From Caballeronia sp. dw_276 (lineage in GTDB: Bacteria; Pseudomonadota; Gammaproteobacteria; Burkholderiales; Burkholderiaceae), in the NCBI RefSeq assembly GCF_018449635.1, contig NZ_JAAVUV010000012.1, positions 186,001 to 250,000 on the forward strand: a stretch of DNA of 64,000 nucleotides, read 5' to 3'. Numbering within the stretch: position 1 is the stretch's first letter; every line of letters starts with the position of its first letter. The translations under genes were made by a program, and so were the position numbers. Positions 44,745 to 53,335 of the stretch are shown one piece after another. The notes beneath the pieces were generated by a model. That model was given only the letters and a program-made list of their open reading frames with translations. It was not told where the DNA came from and made no database searches.

Positions 44745-46013
44745 ATGAGTGCTCGCGACAATGATCTGAGCACCGTAACACCCACGCCGGTTGCGGCGCA
44801 GGGCGGCGGTTACGCATGGCTGGTATGGACACTGGCCACCCTTTTCGTAGTCTGGTTGTTCAACGTTCAAACCGGCTACGCCATTCTCAATGCTCACGTT
44901 CAGGCCGATATTGGCCTGCGGCTCGATCAGGTGGGTTTGATCGCCGCCGTCTATACATGGGTTTTTGCAATTGCCCAGTTATTCTCCGGGGCGCTGCTGG
45001 ACCGCCTCGGATCCCGAAAGATATTGCTGCCGGCAATCCTGCTGGTCGGCCTCGGCGTCTTCCTGTTTGCCACGGCCCACAGCTTCGAAATGCTGTTGCT
45101 CTCGCAAGTCGTGCTGGCACTGGGTTCATGCGCCGGATTTGTCGGCGCAGGTTATGTGGGCGGCGTGTGGTTTGGCATGGCCAAGTTCGGCGTGATGTTT
45201 GGCCTGGTGCAACTGGTGGCCGCATTGTCTTCCGCCTTCGGCGCCGCTGGATTCAACTCCGCTTTGTCCGTGATGACCTGGCGCGAGTTGATGTTCGGCT
45301 TCGGTGGCTTCGGCGTGCTCCTGTTGCTGGCATCGTTGATCTTCATGCGCAATCCCGTCGCTCCGGATACCCGCGGTTTGACCGCTGGCCGTTTCCTCTC
45401 CGACGTTCTCGGTTCCATGACCGAAGTGCTCAAGAACCGTCAGGTGATTCTCATCTCCGTGGCGGGCGCCATTACCTTCGGTGTGATGCTGGCGCTGGGC
45501 GTGGTGTGGATGCCAAAACTGATCATGGCGCACGGCGTCAGCGAATCCGATGCAAACATGGCAAACGCCTGTCTGTGGCTCGGCCTTGCCGCGGGCAGCC
45601 CGTTGATCAACAAGTGGTCAGATGCAATCAGGGCGCGCAAGAGCCCCGTGATCATTACCACCCTGGTTCAGCTCGCCGCCCTGCTCGCACTGATCTACTT
45701 GCCGATGACCGGAATTCTCGCAATGGGCTTGTGCTTCGTTGTCGGTTTTGCGAATGCGGGCCACATGCTTGCATTCACCATAGCCGGCGATAACGTACCG
45801 CCGCGGTTGATTGGTACATCTGCATCGGTGGTCAACGGCGCCATGTTTATCGTGGGCGGCGTCTTGATGAACTTGCCGGGCAGATTCCTTGAAGGAACAG
45901 CCGGCGATCTCCCTGCATTCCAGGATGCCATGCTGAGTATGCCGGCGTTGCTTGTCGTGTCTTTTGTGGTGTCACTCATCGCCAGGGAATCTCATCCGGC
46001 GCGTCAGCGTTAA
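44745..46013 (+). CDS. MFS transporter, first of a tandem related pair
   Basis: 422 residues, about 12 membrane helices. The MFS loop 2-3 motif is GALLDRLGSRKILLPAIL. The N-terminal part (FNVQTGYAILN, VYTWVFAIAQLFSGALLD, GAGYVGGVWF) is nearly the same pattern as in the next gene, so the two are diverged duplicates. It lies 57 bp after guaD in the same direction. Substrate unknown; purine, xanthine or urate export/import is a guess from context. Confidence 0.88.
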   Translation: MSARDNDLSTVTPTPVAAQGGGYAWLVWTLATLFVVWLFNVQTGYAILNAHVQADIGLRLDQVGLIAAVYTWVFAIAQLFSGALLDRLGSRKILLPAILLVGLGVFLFATAHSFEMLLLSQVVLALGSCAGFVGAGYVGGVWFGMAKFGVMFGLVQLVAALSSAFGAAGFNSALSVMTWRELMFGFGGFGVLLLLASLIFMRNPVAPDTRGLTAGRFLSDVLGSMTEVLKNRQVILISVAGAITFGVMLALGVVWMPKLIMAHGVSESDANMANACLWLGLAAGSPLINKWSDAIRARKSPVIITTLVQLAALLALIYLPMTGILAMGLCFVVGFANAGHMLAFTIAGDNVPPRLIGTSASVVNGAMFIVGGVLMNLPGRFLEGTAGDLPAFQDAMLSMPALLVVSFVVSLIARESHPARQR

Positions 46014-46110
46014 GCCGTCACAGCCGCGTCAGCATTGTGCTGGCGCACCCAGGCATGGCGGCCGCATAGTGATCGGTTCGCCATGCTCTCATCCTGTCGG
46101 GAGCATGCTC

Positions 46111-47319
46111 ATGCAGACCCGTGTTCTAACTGCTTGCCAGCCCTGGTTCAACTGGGCGCTAAGTGTCTTTTTCGTCATTCTCGTCTTCGGTTTCCAGACG
46201 GGTTATGCCATCACCAACGGAGATATCGCTTCCAGTCTCGGTCTTGACATGGCGGATATCGGTCTGGTCGGCTTCGCCTATACCTGGTGTTTTGCAGTAA
46301 GCCAGTTGGTTTCTGGTGCATTGCTCGATCGCGTGGGCGCGCGGCGCTTGCTGCCGCTCGCCTGCGCGTTGCTTTCCTTGGGCGCAACTCTCGTTGCCAG
46401 CGCGAACAGTCTGACAACGCTGTTGCTGGCGCAGTTGCCGCTCGGTCTGGGCGCATCGTTCGCGTTCATCGGGGCGGGATTCGTGGGCGGCGTGTGGTTT
46501 GCACCGGAACGGTATGGCGTGATGTTCGCCTGGGTGCAATTCGTTGCGTCTATCGCCGCCTTTTTATCGCAGGTCACATTGACGCAATCGCTGGTCACAT
46601 GGTCGTGGCATACCGTGATCTATTCATTGGCAGCCGCCGCCGTCGGCCTCACCTTGCTGATGTTGTTGATGCGCGATCCGCCCGGCTGGAACAGCAATCA
46701 CGGATGGCCGCACGCGCCGCGGCTCTTCTTGCGGCAAATGGTCATCGATCTGATTGGCGTGGCGCGTGTTCCAGGCATGCTGAGCAATCTATTTATTGGC
46801 GCCGTGAGTTTTGGCAGCATGTTGGCTCTTGGCGTCGTCTGGGCACCCCGGCTGGTCGAGGCCTATGGCATAGCACAGCAACCTGCGCGCATTGCCGCTG
46901 CCTGTTGCTGGCTCGGAATGGCGTTTGGAGCGCCATTGTTTGCCCGCTGCGCCGGTCGCAATCCTAAAAAGCCGCTGCTCATTGGCGTGCTGCTTCAGCT
47001 GGCCATATTGGTCTTGTTACTGGAAGGCGGCGACATTGGCGTGGTGCCATTGGCCATGTTGCTGTTTATTTTCGGCCTGGCGGCTGGCGCCTCGATGCTC
47101 TGTTTCAGCATCGCGTGCATGCTGGCCGGTCCGGACAAGGCAGGCGTTGCGTCGGCATTGGTCAACGGCAGCCAGTTCGTGATGGGCGGATTGATGATGA
47201 TGATGCCGGCCCGCTGGATGGGAAACGGCGTCTTGGTGGCGCTGACCGGACTGCCGCTGTTGTTGCTCCTGGCTTTGCCCGTTTTCATCTGGTTGCCAGC
47301 CCGGCCACACCGCTCATAG
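46111..47319 (+). CDS. MFS transporter, second of the tandem pair
   Basis: About 402 residues, 12 helices. Shares FGFQTGYAITNGDI, FAYTWCFAVSQLVSGALLDRVGARRLLPL and GAGFVGGVWFAPERYGVMF with the upstream paralogue. I chose ATG 46111 because GGGAG lies 7 bases before it; ATG 46105 is too close to that site. The last codons overlap the stop of the convergent NCS2 gene by 6 bp. Substrate unknown. Confidence 0.87.
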   Translation: MQTRVLTACQPWFNWALSVFFVILVFGFQTGYAITNGDIASSLGLDMADIGLVGFAYTWCFAVSQLVSGALLDRVGARRLLPLACALLSLGATLVASANSLTTLLLAQLPLGLGASFAFIGAGFVGGVWFAPERYGVMFAWVQFVASIAAFLSQVTLTQSLVTWSWHTVIYSLAAAAVGLTLLMLLMRDPPGWNSNHGWPHAPRLFLRQMVIDLIGVARVPGMLSNLFIGAVSFGSMLALGVVWAPRLVEAYGIAQQPARIAAACCWLGMAFGAPLFARCAGRNPKKPLLIGVLLQLAILVLLLEGGDIGVVPLAMLLFIFGLAAGASMLCFSIACMLAGPDKAGVASALVNGSQFVMGGLMMMMPARWMGNGVLVALTGLPLLLLLALPVFIWLPARPHRS

Positions 47320-48603
47320 AAACAAATAGCGACCCATGAACAACGCGGCCACCACCACAATAGGCACGTTCAAATTACGGTGCTGGCCGCTGAACAACTT
47401 CAGGAGAACGTACGCGATGGTGCCAAAGGCTATGCCATCGGAAATTGAAAAGGTGAACGCCATGACGGTCACGCACACCACGGCGGGTGCCGATTCCGTG
47501 AGATCTTGCCAATCGAGATCGGCCAGACTTTTCAGCATCAATATCGCCACAAACAGCAAAGCGGGCGCAGTCGCATGTGGCGGGATCATCGCCGCCAACG
47601 GCGCAAAAAACAGGCTGCCCAAAAACAAAAGCGCGATGACCACGGCCGTGAGTCCAGTACGTCCGCCAGCGGCTATGCCCGTGGTGCTTTCTATATAGGA
47701 CGTGGTGCTGGACGTGCCCAGCAGTGCGCCGGCGCTGATCGCCAGCGAGTCGGCCAGCAGCGCGCGCTTCAGACGAGGCAATTTACCGCTGGCGTTCAGA
47801 AAGCCGCCTCGGCTTGCAATGGCGATAAGCGTGCCCGACGTTTCGAACAAGCTCATCAGGAAGAAGGACAACACTACGCCGAGCACGGCCCCATCGAGCG
47901 CGCCCTTGACGTCGGCATGCATGAACGTGGGTGCAAGGGACGGCGGACTCGACGCAATCCCGCCATACGGCGTGATGCCCAATGCAATCGATACACCGGT
48001 GATGGCCAATATGCCGATGAGAATCGCGCCCGGCACACCGCGCTTATCCAGCACCACCATCAAAAGAAAGCCAGCCATGGCGAGCAATGCTTGCGGCGAT
48101 TTGATATTGCCGATGGAAACCAGCGTATCCGCATTCGCCGTAACGATTCCCGCCTCATGTAGCGCGACCAACGCCACGAACAAACCCACGCCTGCGGAGA
48201 TGGACAGCTTGAGACCGGCGGGAATGGCGTTCACAAACCATTCGCGCACTTTGAACAGACTAAACAAGACGAATAGCACGCCGGACAAAAACACCGCGCC
48301 CAGCGCCACTTCCCAAGATAACCCCATGCCCTTCACCAGACCAAACGTGAAGAAGGCGTTGATGCCCATTCCCGGCGCCTGTCCGATCGGGTAATTTGCG
48401 AGCAATCCCATGAGCAGACTGCCAATAGCCGCCGCAAGACAAGTGGCGACAAACGCCGCACCGTGATCCATGCCCGCAGCCTTCAGGATGTTCGGATTCA
48501 CGAACAGGATCGCGGACATGGTCAAGAACGTGGTGAACCCGGCGAGGCACTCAGTGCGCACAGTAGTTCGATTTGCGGTGAGTGCGAAATATTTATCAAG
48601 CAT
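47314..48603 (-). CDS. NCS2-family (AzgA-type) purine permease
   Basis: 429 residues from ATG 48603 (MLDKYFALTANRTTVRTECLAG), which matches the family start; an upstream in-frame ATG at 48690 would overlap the promoter. Motifs: FLTMSAILFVNPNIL, QAPGMGINAFFTFGLV and SSTTSYIESTTGIAAGGRTGLTAVV, typical of the GhxP/GhxQ/AzgA hypoxanthine-guanine-adenine proton symporters. It is convergent with the MFS pair; together with guaD it suggests guanine uptake and deamination. Confidence 0.93.
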   Translation of the reverse strand: MLDKYFALTANRTTVRTECLAGFTTFLTMSAILFVNPNILKAAGMDHGAAFVATCLAAAIGSLLMGLLANYPIGQAPGMGINAFFTFGLVKGMGLSWEVALGAVFLSGVLFVLFSLFKVREWFVNAIPAGLKLSISAGVGLFVALVALHEAGIVTANADTLVSIGNIKSPQALLAMAGFLLMVVLDKRGVPGAILIGILAITGVSIALGITPYGGIASSPPSLAPTFMHADVKGALDGAVLGVVLSFFLMSLFETSGTLIAIASRGGFLNASGKLPRLKRALLADSLAISAGALLGTSSTTSYIESTTGIAAGGRTGLTAVVIALLFLGSLFFAPLAAMIPPHATAPALLFVAILMLKSLADLDWQDLTESAPAVVCVTVMAFTFSISDGIAFGTIAYVLLKLFSGQHRNLNVPIVVVAALFMGRYLFL

Positions 48604-48661
48604 GAGATTCCGATGTGACCACCGTCGCTGCCTTGGCGTCTTGCCGGCGCGGGGCGGCCGA

Positions 48662-48690
48662 ATTGTATCGGACGGGTTTGCATGGCTCAA
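48662..48690 (-). promoter_or_regulatory. Sigma-70 promoter of the NCS2 permease gene
   Basis: Minus strand TTGAGC (48690-48685), 17-bp spacer, TACAAT (48667-48662). It lies about 60 bp before the ATG. The string GTTTGAGC occurs at this -35 and again about 24 bp upstream, and a related GGTTGAGC forms an arm of the larger inverted repeat. Confidence 0.6.
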
Positions 48691-48736
48691 ACCGCATGCT
48701 TGATCCTGCTCAAACTGTTGAAAAGTATGCTGGAAA

Positions 48737-48768
48737 GGTTGAGCGTCACAAATTGGTGACGCTCAACC
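48737..48768. repeat. Perfect 13-bp inverted repeat upstream of the NCS2 gene
   Basis: GGTTGAGCGTCAC-aaattg-GTGACGCTCAACC: 13 matching bases per arm, 6-bp spacer. No T-run on either side. It lies 47 bp upstream of the candidate -35 and between two same-strand genes. Either an operator or a strong RNA hairpin; which one cannot be decided from sequence. Confidence 0.75.
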
Positions 48769-48794
48769 GCATTGCCTCTCGCCTGGAACACACG

Positions 48795-48829
48795 AAAAAA
48801 AAGCCACCGCGAGTCAGTCTCGCGATGGC
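48795..48829 (-). terminator. Rho-independent terminator of the Ig-repeat protein gene
   Basis: Minus strand GCCATCGCGAG-ACTGA-CTCGCGGTGGC followed by TTTTTTTT (48802-48795); 11-bp stem with one G-U pair. It lies 61 bp after the stop codon of the Ig-repeat gene. Confidence 0.85.
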
Positions 48830-48890
48830 ATTTTTCGTGTTGCCTCACCGACGATCCCCCCGCGTTTAGCGGAAGTTCGCCAGTTCCGTT

Positions 48891-51212
48891 TTATGCATGC
48901 AGCGCAATTTGCACGCCCTGCTGCACCAGCAGTTCAACATGAGCGCCCGAATGCTCGTACACGTTGTAGGTGACGCCGCCAACCTGTGCTGCGCCTTCCT
49001 GGGCCCAGTGCCCATCCGTCACGCCCGCCACGTGCGAATTCGACAGGTCGACTGAATCGCCATTCGAACCGCTCACGAGCATCTGATGCTTCCCGTCCTT
49101 CTGGAACAGGTCCGGCTCGGCCAGATTCAGGACGTCCGTCAGTGACAGTTTGACCGTGTTGTGCGCGCCGCCCAGATCAATTGATTCGATACCCGACACT
49201 TTCGCTGCTGCCGTCTTGCCGGTGAGCGACGTGAGATCCAGAACGTGATGATCGCCACTCAGATGCAGCGTGCTGACGCCGCTCGCGCCGCCTTGAATGT
49301 GCGCCGAGGCATCCTTGAAATAGGACGCCGGATCGCCGCCGATGTCCACCGTGTGATTGTTGCTCGAGCTCTGAAGAACCGCGTGGTCACTAGCCGCCGA
49401 ACTCGCGGTCGCTTGAACGTCAGCCGATGCGGCTTGTGCGGCCGCCGTAGACGCATCGCTGTGGGTTGCGGCTACGCTTTGGACTGTGCTGGCGCTGAAG
49501 TTGTCGGTGAAGGTCCAGCCAAGGTCCGCGTTGGAGACCGTCCCGACCCTGCCCGAAGCGCCGAACGCCTGTACATCGATGTGATAGGTACCGTCGACGA
49601 GCGGGAAATTGCCGGGAAGAAGCGAGTCCTTGGCGATAACAGCGGTAAACGTATTGCCTTCAATCGTCATCTTTCCCATGCTGCTGTTATCCCATACGCG
49701 GCCCGTTCCCTGATTGCCGCCAGTCAGGTAAACCGCGATACCCGTCGACGCAAGGCTCGGGTCTGCAATCCATCCCGTCACCGTCACCGTGCCGCTCGCC
49801 GTGCCGCCGTTCGCAACATCAACGCCATTGCTGGTTACGCCGGTCACCATGATCTGGGTGGTGCTGAACGCATAGGGGCTCGATCCGTCACTCGTGCCGG
49901 CGGCATTCGTGCTGGTCGCGTGAATGCTGTGCGCGCCATCGAGCAACGCTGCGCCAGGCTGGAATTGCCACTTGCCGTCAGCACCGACCACGGTTGTGCC
50001 AAGCAGCGTGGTGTTGTCATAAACATTGATCGTGTCGCCAGCGTGGCCCGTGCCCTTGACCGTCGGATGCGTGTCGGTCGCAATACCAGCTTGCGGGATG
50101 TATCCCGCATGAGGGCCGGTCGCGTCAACAATGGTGGTGATTTCGGGGGCGGCCGGAGCGGCCGTTGAGAACGAGTCGGTGAACGTCCAGCCCAGATTAG
50201 GGTTGGAAATTGTCGAGACCTGTCCCGACGTGCCGTTAGCCCTGACTTCGATATGGTAAGTACCGGCGCTCAACGGAAAATCCGTCGCAAACGCCGACGT
50301 CTGAGCCACGGTGGCCGTGAACGTGTTGCCGCTCACGGTCATGCTTCCCTGCGCCAGGTTGTCCCATAAGGTCAGCGTTCCGTGGTTGCCACCGACGATA
50401 TAAAGCCCCATTCCATTCGACGCAAGACTCGGGTCTGCCAGCCATCCGGTGATCGTTACCGTACCGGTTGCGGTGCCGCCCTGCGCAACATCAACGCCAT
50501 TGCTGGTTGCGCCGGTCACCATGATCTGCGTGGTGCTGAACGCATAGGGGCTCGATCCTTCACTCGTGCCGGCGGTATTGGTGCTGGTCGCGTGAATGTT
50601 GTGCGCGCCATCGGGCAGCGCTGCGCCAGGTTGGAATTGCCACTTGCCGTCAGCACCGACCACGGTTGTGCCAAGCAGCGTGGTGTTGTCATAAACATTG
50701 ATCGTGTCGCCAGCGTGGCCCGTGCCCTTGACCGTCGGATGCGTGTCGGTCGCAATGCCGGTTGGCGGAATGTATCCCGCGTTAGGACCGTACGCGTCAA
50801 CAATGGTGGTGATCTGAGGCACTTCGACTGGTGCGGCAACGGTGAAATTGGCTGTCAGCGGTGCGCTCGTCGTTCCGTCAGCGGTGGAATACGTCAGCGA
50901 GAGGTTGTGCACGCCATTGTCGAGACCCGACAGAGTCCAGGTCGTCACGCCTCGAACAGCCGTCATGGTGCCGACCAGCGTACCGTTGTCATACAGCGTA
51001 TAGATAGCATCAACGATAGAAGTGAATACCAGGTTGGGATTCGAGTAGGACGTTGTGCCGCCGATGGCAAAGTTTTCGATGCCGTCAGGCGTGAGCTCCG
51101 ACAAGCCGAGGAACACTGGTGCCGGTAGCAACGCCACGTTGGTGACGACTAGCCTAATGGGATCGTCGATTGCACCGACAAGAGCTTGATTGTTGTATGT
51201 AGTTTGCGACAT
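48891..51212 (-). CDS. Large Ig-like-repeat surface or secreted protein
   Basis: 773 residues, no classical signal peptide. After an N-terminal segment (1-130) come two tandem units of 224 residues (about 132-355 and 356-574), each with an Ig-like part (TDTHPTVKGTGHAGDTINVYDNTTLLGTTVVGADGKWQF, the Big_3/Ig_16 type) and a second beta-rich part. Residues 575-660 are Ala/Ser/Asp-rich. The C-terminal 130 residues (SGIESIDLGGAHNTVKLSLTDVLNL and the NVYEHSGAHVELLVQQGVQIALHA end) are the type found at the end of giant Burkholderia adhesins exported by type I systems. Here no ABC exporter, membrane-fusion or TolC-like gene is adjacent. Role in adhesion or biofilm is inferred from the family only. Confidence 0.8.
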   Translation of the reverse strand: MSQTTYNNQALVGAIDDPIRLVVTNVALLPAPVFLGLSELTPDGIENFAIGGTTSYSNPNLVFTSIVDAIYTLYDNGTLVGTMTAVRGVTTWTLSGLDNGVHNLSLTYSTADGTTSAPLTANFTVAAPVEVPQITTIVDAYGPNAGYIPPTGIATDTHPTVKGTGHAGDTINVYDNTTLLGTTVVGADGKWQFQPGAALPDGAHNIHATSTNTAGTSEGSSPYAFSTTQIMVTGATSNGVDVAQGGTATGTVTITGWLADPSLASNGMGLYIVGGNHGTLTLWDNLAQGSMTVSGNTFTATVAQTSAFATDFPLSAGTYHIEVRANGTSGQVSTISNPNLGWTFTDSFSTAAPAAPEITTIVDATGPHAGYIPQAGIATDTHPTVKGTGHAGDTINVYDNTTLLGTTVVGADGKWQFQPGAALLDGAHSIHATSTNAAGTSDGSSPYAFSTTQIMVTGVTSNGVDVANGGTASGTVTVTGWIADPSLASTGIAVYLTGGNQGTGRVWDNSSMGKMTIEGNTFTAVIAKDSLLPGNFPLVDGTYHIDVQAFGASGRVGTVSNADLGWTFTDNFSASTVQSVAATHSDASTAAAQAASADVQATASSAASDHAVLQSSSNNHTVDIGGDPASYFKDASAHIQGGASGVSTLHLSGDHHVLDLTSLTGKTAAAKVSGIESIDLGGAHNTVKLSLTDVLNLAEPDLFQKDGKHQMLVSGSNGDSVDLSNSHVAGVTDGHWAQEGAAQVGGVTYNVYEHSGAHVELLVQQGVQIALHA
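49960..50084. repeat. 125-bp exact direct repeat, copy 1
   Basis: Identical over 125 bp to 50632-50756; the copies are 672 bp apart, exactly one 224-codon unit of the Ig-repeat gene. Flanking parts of the two units are similar but diverged. Confidence 0.9.
50632..50756. repeat. 125-bp exact direct repeat, copy 2
   Basis: Second copy of the identical block at 49960-50084. Recombination between the copies would delete or add one whole unit in frame. Confidence 0.9.
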
Positions 51213-51425
51213 ATTTTTATAACCTCTGTGCTGGGAGTTGCATGCGGATGCGCTAAAGCGGAGCCGCGCTCATTTAACAAAATCGAATTTCGTTTCAATG
51301 CGAAATTTCGATTCATAAAACGAAACAATTCTCCGGCACCATGTCGCACCAAAAAATCGGAGCAATCCTAAATACTTTGGGGCGCAAGAAGCCGCCGAAA
51401 GTCCAGCGGAAACGTAAATCCGGCT

Positions 51426-52286
51426 TTATCGAAGAAACGCGTAATGCGCCGCGATGCCCGCGAACAGCACGCCACCCAGCCAGTTGTTATGTTTGAACGC
51501 AGCGAAGCACGGCATGCGTTCGCGGTTCTTGATTAGCGTGTAGTGATAGATCGCGCAGGCGACAGCCGCCGCCCAGCCGATCCAATAAAGCCAGCCGAAG
51601 TCCAGCGTCACGCCGATCCACACGTAGATCCCGAGCGTCACCGCGTAGCACAGCATGATCGCAAGGACATCGAAGCGGCCGAACGTCAGCGCCGAAGTAC
51701 GGATGCCGATCTTGATGTCATCGTCGCGATCGACCATGGCGTATTCCGTATCGTAGGCGACCGACCAGAACACATTCGCCGCCAGCATGATCCAGGCGAG
51801 CGGCGGGACGTGATCCTGCACGGCGGCGAAGGCCATTGGAATGCCGAACCCAAAAGCAATGCCGAGATACGCTTGAGGAATCGCGAAAAAGCGTTTCGTG
51901 AACGGATAACTTCCAGCGACGAAAAGCGCGAAAACCGACAGTTCTTTGGTAAGCGTGTTGAGCGGCAAGATCAGCAAGAACGCAATCGCCGATAAAACCA
52001 CCGCCAGCGCCACCGCCTCCCACGCGGCAATTTTCCCGGACGTGATCGGCCGGTTTTCGGTGCGCTTCACGTGTTTGTCGAAGTCTCGATCGGCGTAATC
52101 GTTGATCGCACAACCGGCCGAGCGCATCAGCAACGTGCCGAGCACGAAGATCAGCAAAAGCATGGGCGACGGGCGTCCGCTCGATGCAATCCACAGCGCG
52201 TTGAGCGTCGGCCACAACAACAGCAAGCTGCCGATGGGCTTGTCCATGCGGACGAGACGGAGGTAAAGCGGAAGGCGAGCGAGCAT
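51426..52286 (-). CDS. ubiA: 4-hydroxybenzoate polyprenyltransferase
   Basis: Attaches the polyprenyl tail to 4-hydroxybenzoate in ubiquinone synthesis, in the inner membrane. 286 residues, many hydrophobic helices, and both aspartate-rich motifs: NDYADRDFDKHVKRTENRP and YAMVDRDDDIKIGI. Start MLARLPLYLRLVRMDKPIGSLLLLWPT is as in homologues. Downstream of dps in the same direction, after a terminator. Confidence 0.96.
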   Translation of the reverse strand: MLARLPLYLRLVRMDKPIGSLLLLWPTLNALWIASSGRPSPMLLLIFVLGTLLMRSAGCAINDYADRDFDKHVKRTENRPITSGKIAAWEAVALAVVLSAIAFLLILPLNTLTKELSVFALFVAGSYPFTKRFFAIPQAYLGIAFGFGIPMAFAAVQDHVPPLAWIMLAANVFWSVAYDTEYAMVDRDDDIKIGIRTSALTFGRFDVLAIMLCYAVTLGIYVWIGVTLDFGWLYWIGWAAAVACAIYHYTLIKNRERMPCFAAFKHNNWLGGVLFAGIAAHYAFLR

Positions 52287-52337
52287 GGCGGTTGGGCTGC
52301 GGCGGATAGCGGTGCGGGTATTTTAAGGCAGTACGCG

Positions 52338-52361
52338 CGGCGGTCTGCAATCGGACCGCCG
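52338..52361. repeat. Perfect hairpin in the ubiA-dps gap
   Basis: CGGCGGTC-TGCAATCG-GACCGCCG, 8-bp perfect stem and 8-nt loop, right after the dps terminator and upstream of ubiA. No T-run. Function unknown. Confidence 0.6.
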
Positions 52362-52365
52362 ATAG

Positions 52366-52399
52366 CAAAAAGCCCCGCGCTCTGACCAGCACGGGGCTT
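52366..52399 (-). terminator. Rho-independent terminator of dps
   Basis: Minus strand AAGCCCCGTGCT / AGCGCGGGGCTT stem followed by TTTTGC; about 33 bp after the dps stop codon. Confidence 0.8.
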
Positions 52400-52432
52400 C
52401 TTCCAACTCAATTCACGCTTTCAGCGAGCTTC

Positions 52433-52924
52433 TTACTCGGCAAGCATCGCGCGCAACATCCACGCTGTCTTTTCATGGATCTGCATGCGCTGCGTCAACA
52501 GATCGGCCGTCGGTTCGTCGTTGGCGTTATCGGTCAGCGGGAAGATCGCGCGCGCCGTGCGCACCACGGCTTCCTGCCCTTCCACCAGTTGACGAATCAT
52601 CTCTTCGGCGGCCGGAATGCCATCGGCTTCCGGAATGGACGAAAGCTTCGCGAACTCACGATAGCTGCCCGGCGCGTACACGCCCAGCGCGCGGATACGT
52701 TCGGCGATTGCATCGACCGCCAGCGCCAGTTCCGTGTATTGACCTTCGAACATCAGGTGGAGCGTGTTGAACATCGGCCCCGTGACGTTCCAGTGAAAAT
52801 TGTGCGTCTTCAGATACAGCGTGTAGGTATCGGCTAGCAGATGCGACAAGCCATCGGCGATCTTCTTGCGGTCTTTGTCGCTGATACCGATGTTCACAGC
52901 CGGTGATGCGATTTTCTTCGCCAT
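52433..52924 (-). CDS. dps: Dps family DNA-protection/ferritin-like protein
   Basis: 163 residues, four-helix ferritin-like. LYLKTHNFHWNVTGPMFNTLHLMFEGQYTELALAVDAIAERIRALG contains the His, Asp and Glu residues of the intersubunit ferroxidase site. Dps oxidises Fe2+ with H2O2 and coats DNA. The N-terminus (MAKKIASP) has a short Lys-rich stretch. It lies in the oxyR-catalase cluster, which fits OxyR control. Confidence 0.95.
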   Translation of the reverse strand: MAKKIASPAVNIGISDKDRKKIADGLSHLLADTYTLYLKTHNFHWNVTGPMFNTLHLMFEGQYTELALAVDAIAERIRALGVYAPGSYREFAKLSSIPEADGIPAAEEMIRQLVEGQEAVVRTARAIFPLTDNANDEPTADLLTQRMQIHEKTAWMLRAMLAE

Positions 52925-53106
52925 AGTGACTCCGTGAGAGTGATACGAACAATGCAGGCGAATGACTGATCCAGATCGTGGACCGGGTTCCGCCGGGCGT
53001 TCGTGAGTTTATCTTAGAAACGCAGCCGGACCCGCCGTGCAGCGCGGGTCCGAAGGGTTATCGGGCGCGTCAATACGACGCGTACCAAAGCGTTCACACG
53101 GGTCCG

Positions 53107-53268
53107 TCAGACCAGCCCGGCACCATGCAATCCTTCGATAACCACCGCCGCGTAACTCGCCGCGACGATGCCAAAACCGATCGCGAGCCGCACGCCGCGC
53201 GACGCGTTCAGGCTTTTGGCCTCAATGCCGCTTACCGCCCGTTCGATATTCATGATCGCTTGTGTCAT
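53107..53268 (-). CDS. Small membrane-like protein (53 aa) between catalase and dps
   Basis: ATG at 53268 with AAGGAG eight bases upstream. The product MTQAIMNIERAVSGIEAKSL-like N-terminal part is followed by a hydrophobic segment VRLAIGFGIVAASYAAVVI that could span the membrane once. No known domain. It starts 67 bp after the catalase stop in the same direction and may be co-transcribed. Too short for most annotation pipelines. Confidence 0.55.
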   Translation of the reverse strand: MTQAIMNIERAVSGIEAKSLNASRGVRLAIGFGIVAASYAAVVIEGLHGAGLV

Positions 53269-53335
53269 CGTCGTTTCTCCTTGAGTCCTGCGTTTTCAAT
53301 CGATGGGACGCTTCTGCTCAAGCGTCCCGGCCTGC

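Noticed and set aside
49245..50168. 307-codon ORF antisense to the Ig-repeat gene
   Set aside because: Arg/Ala-rich shadow frame that itself follows the repeat; no independent evidence.
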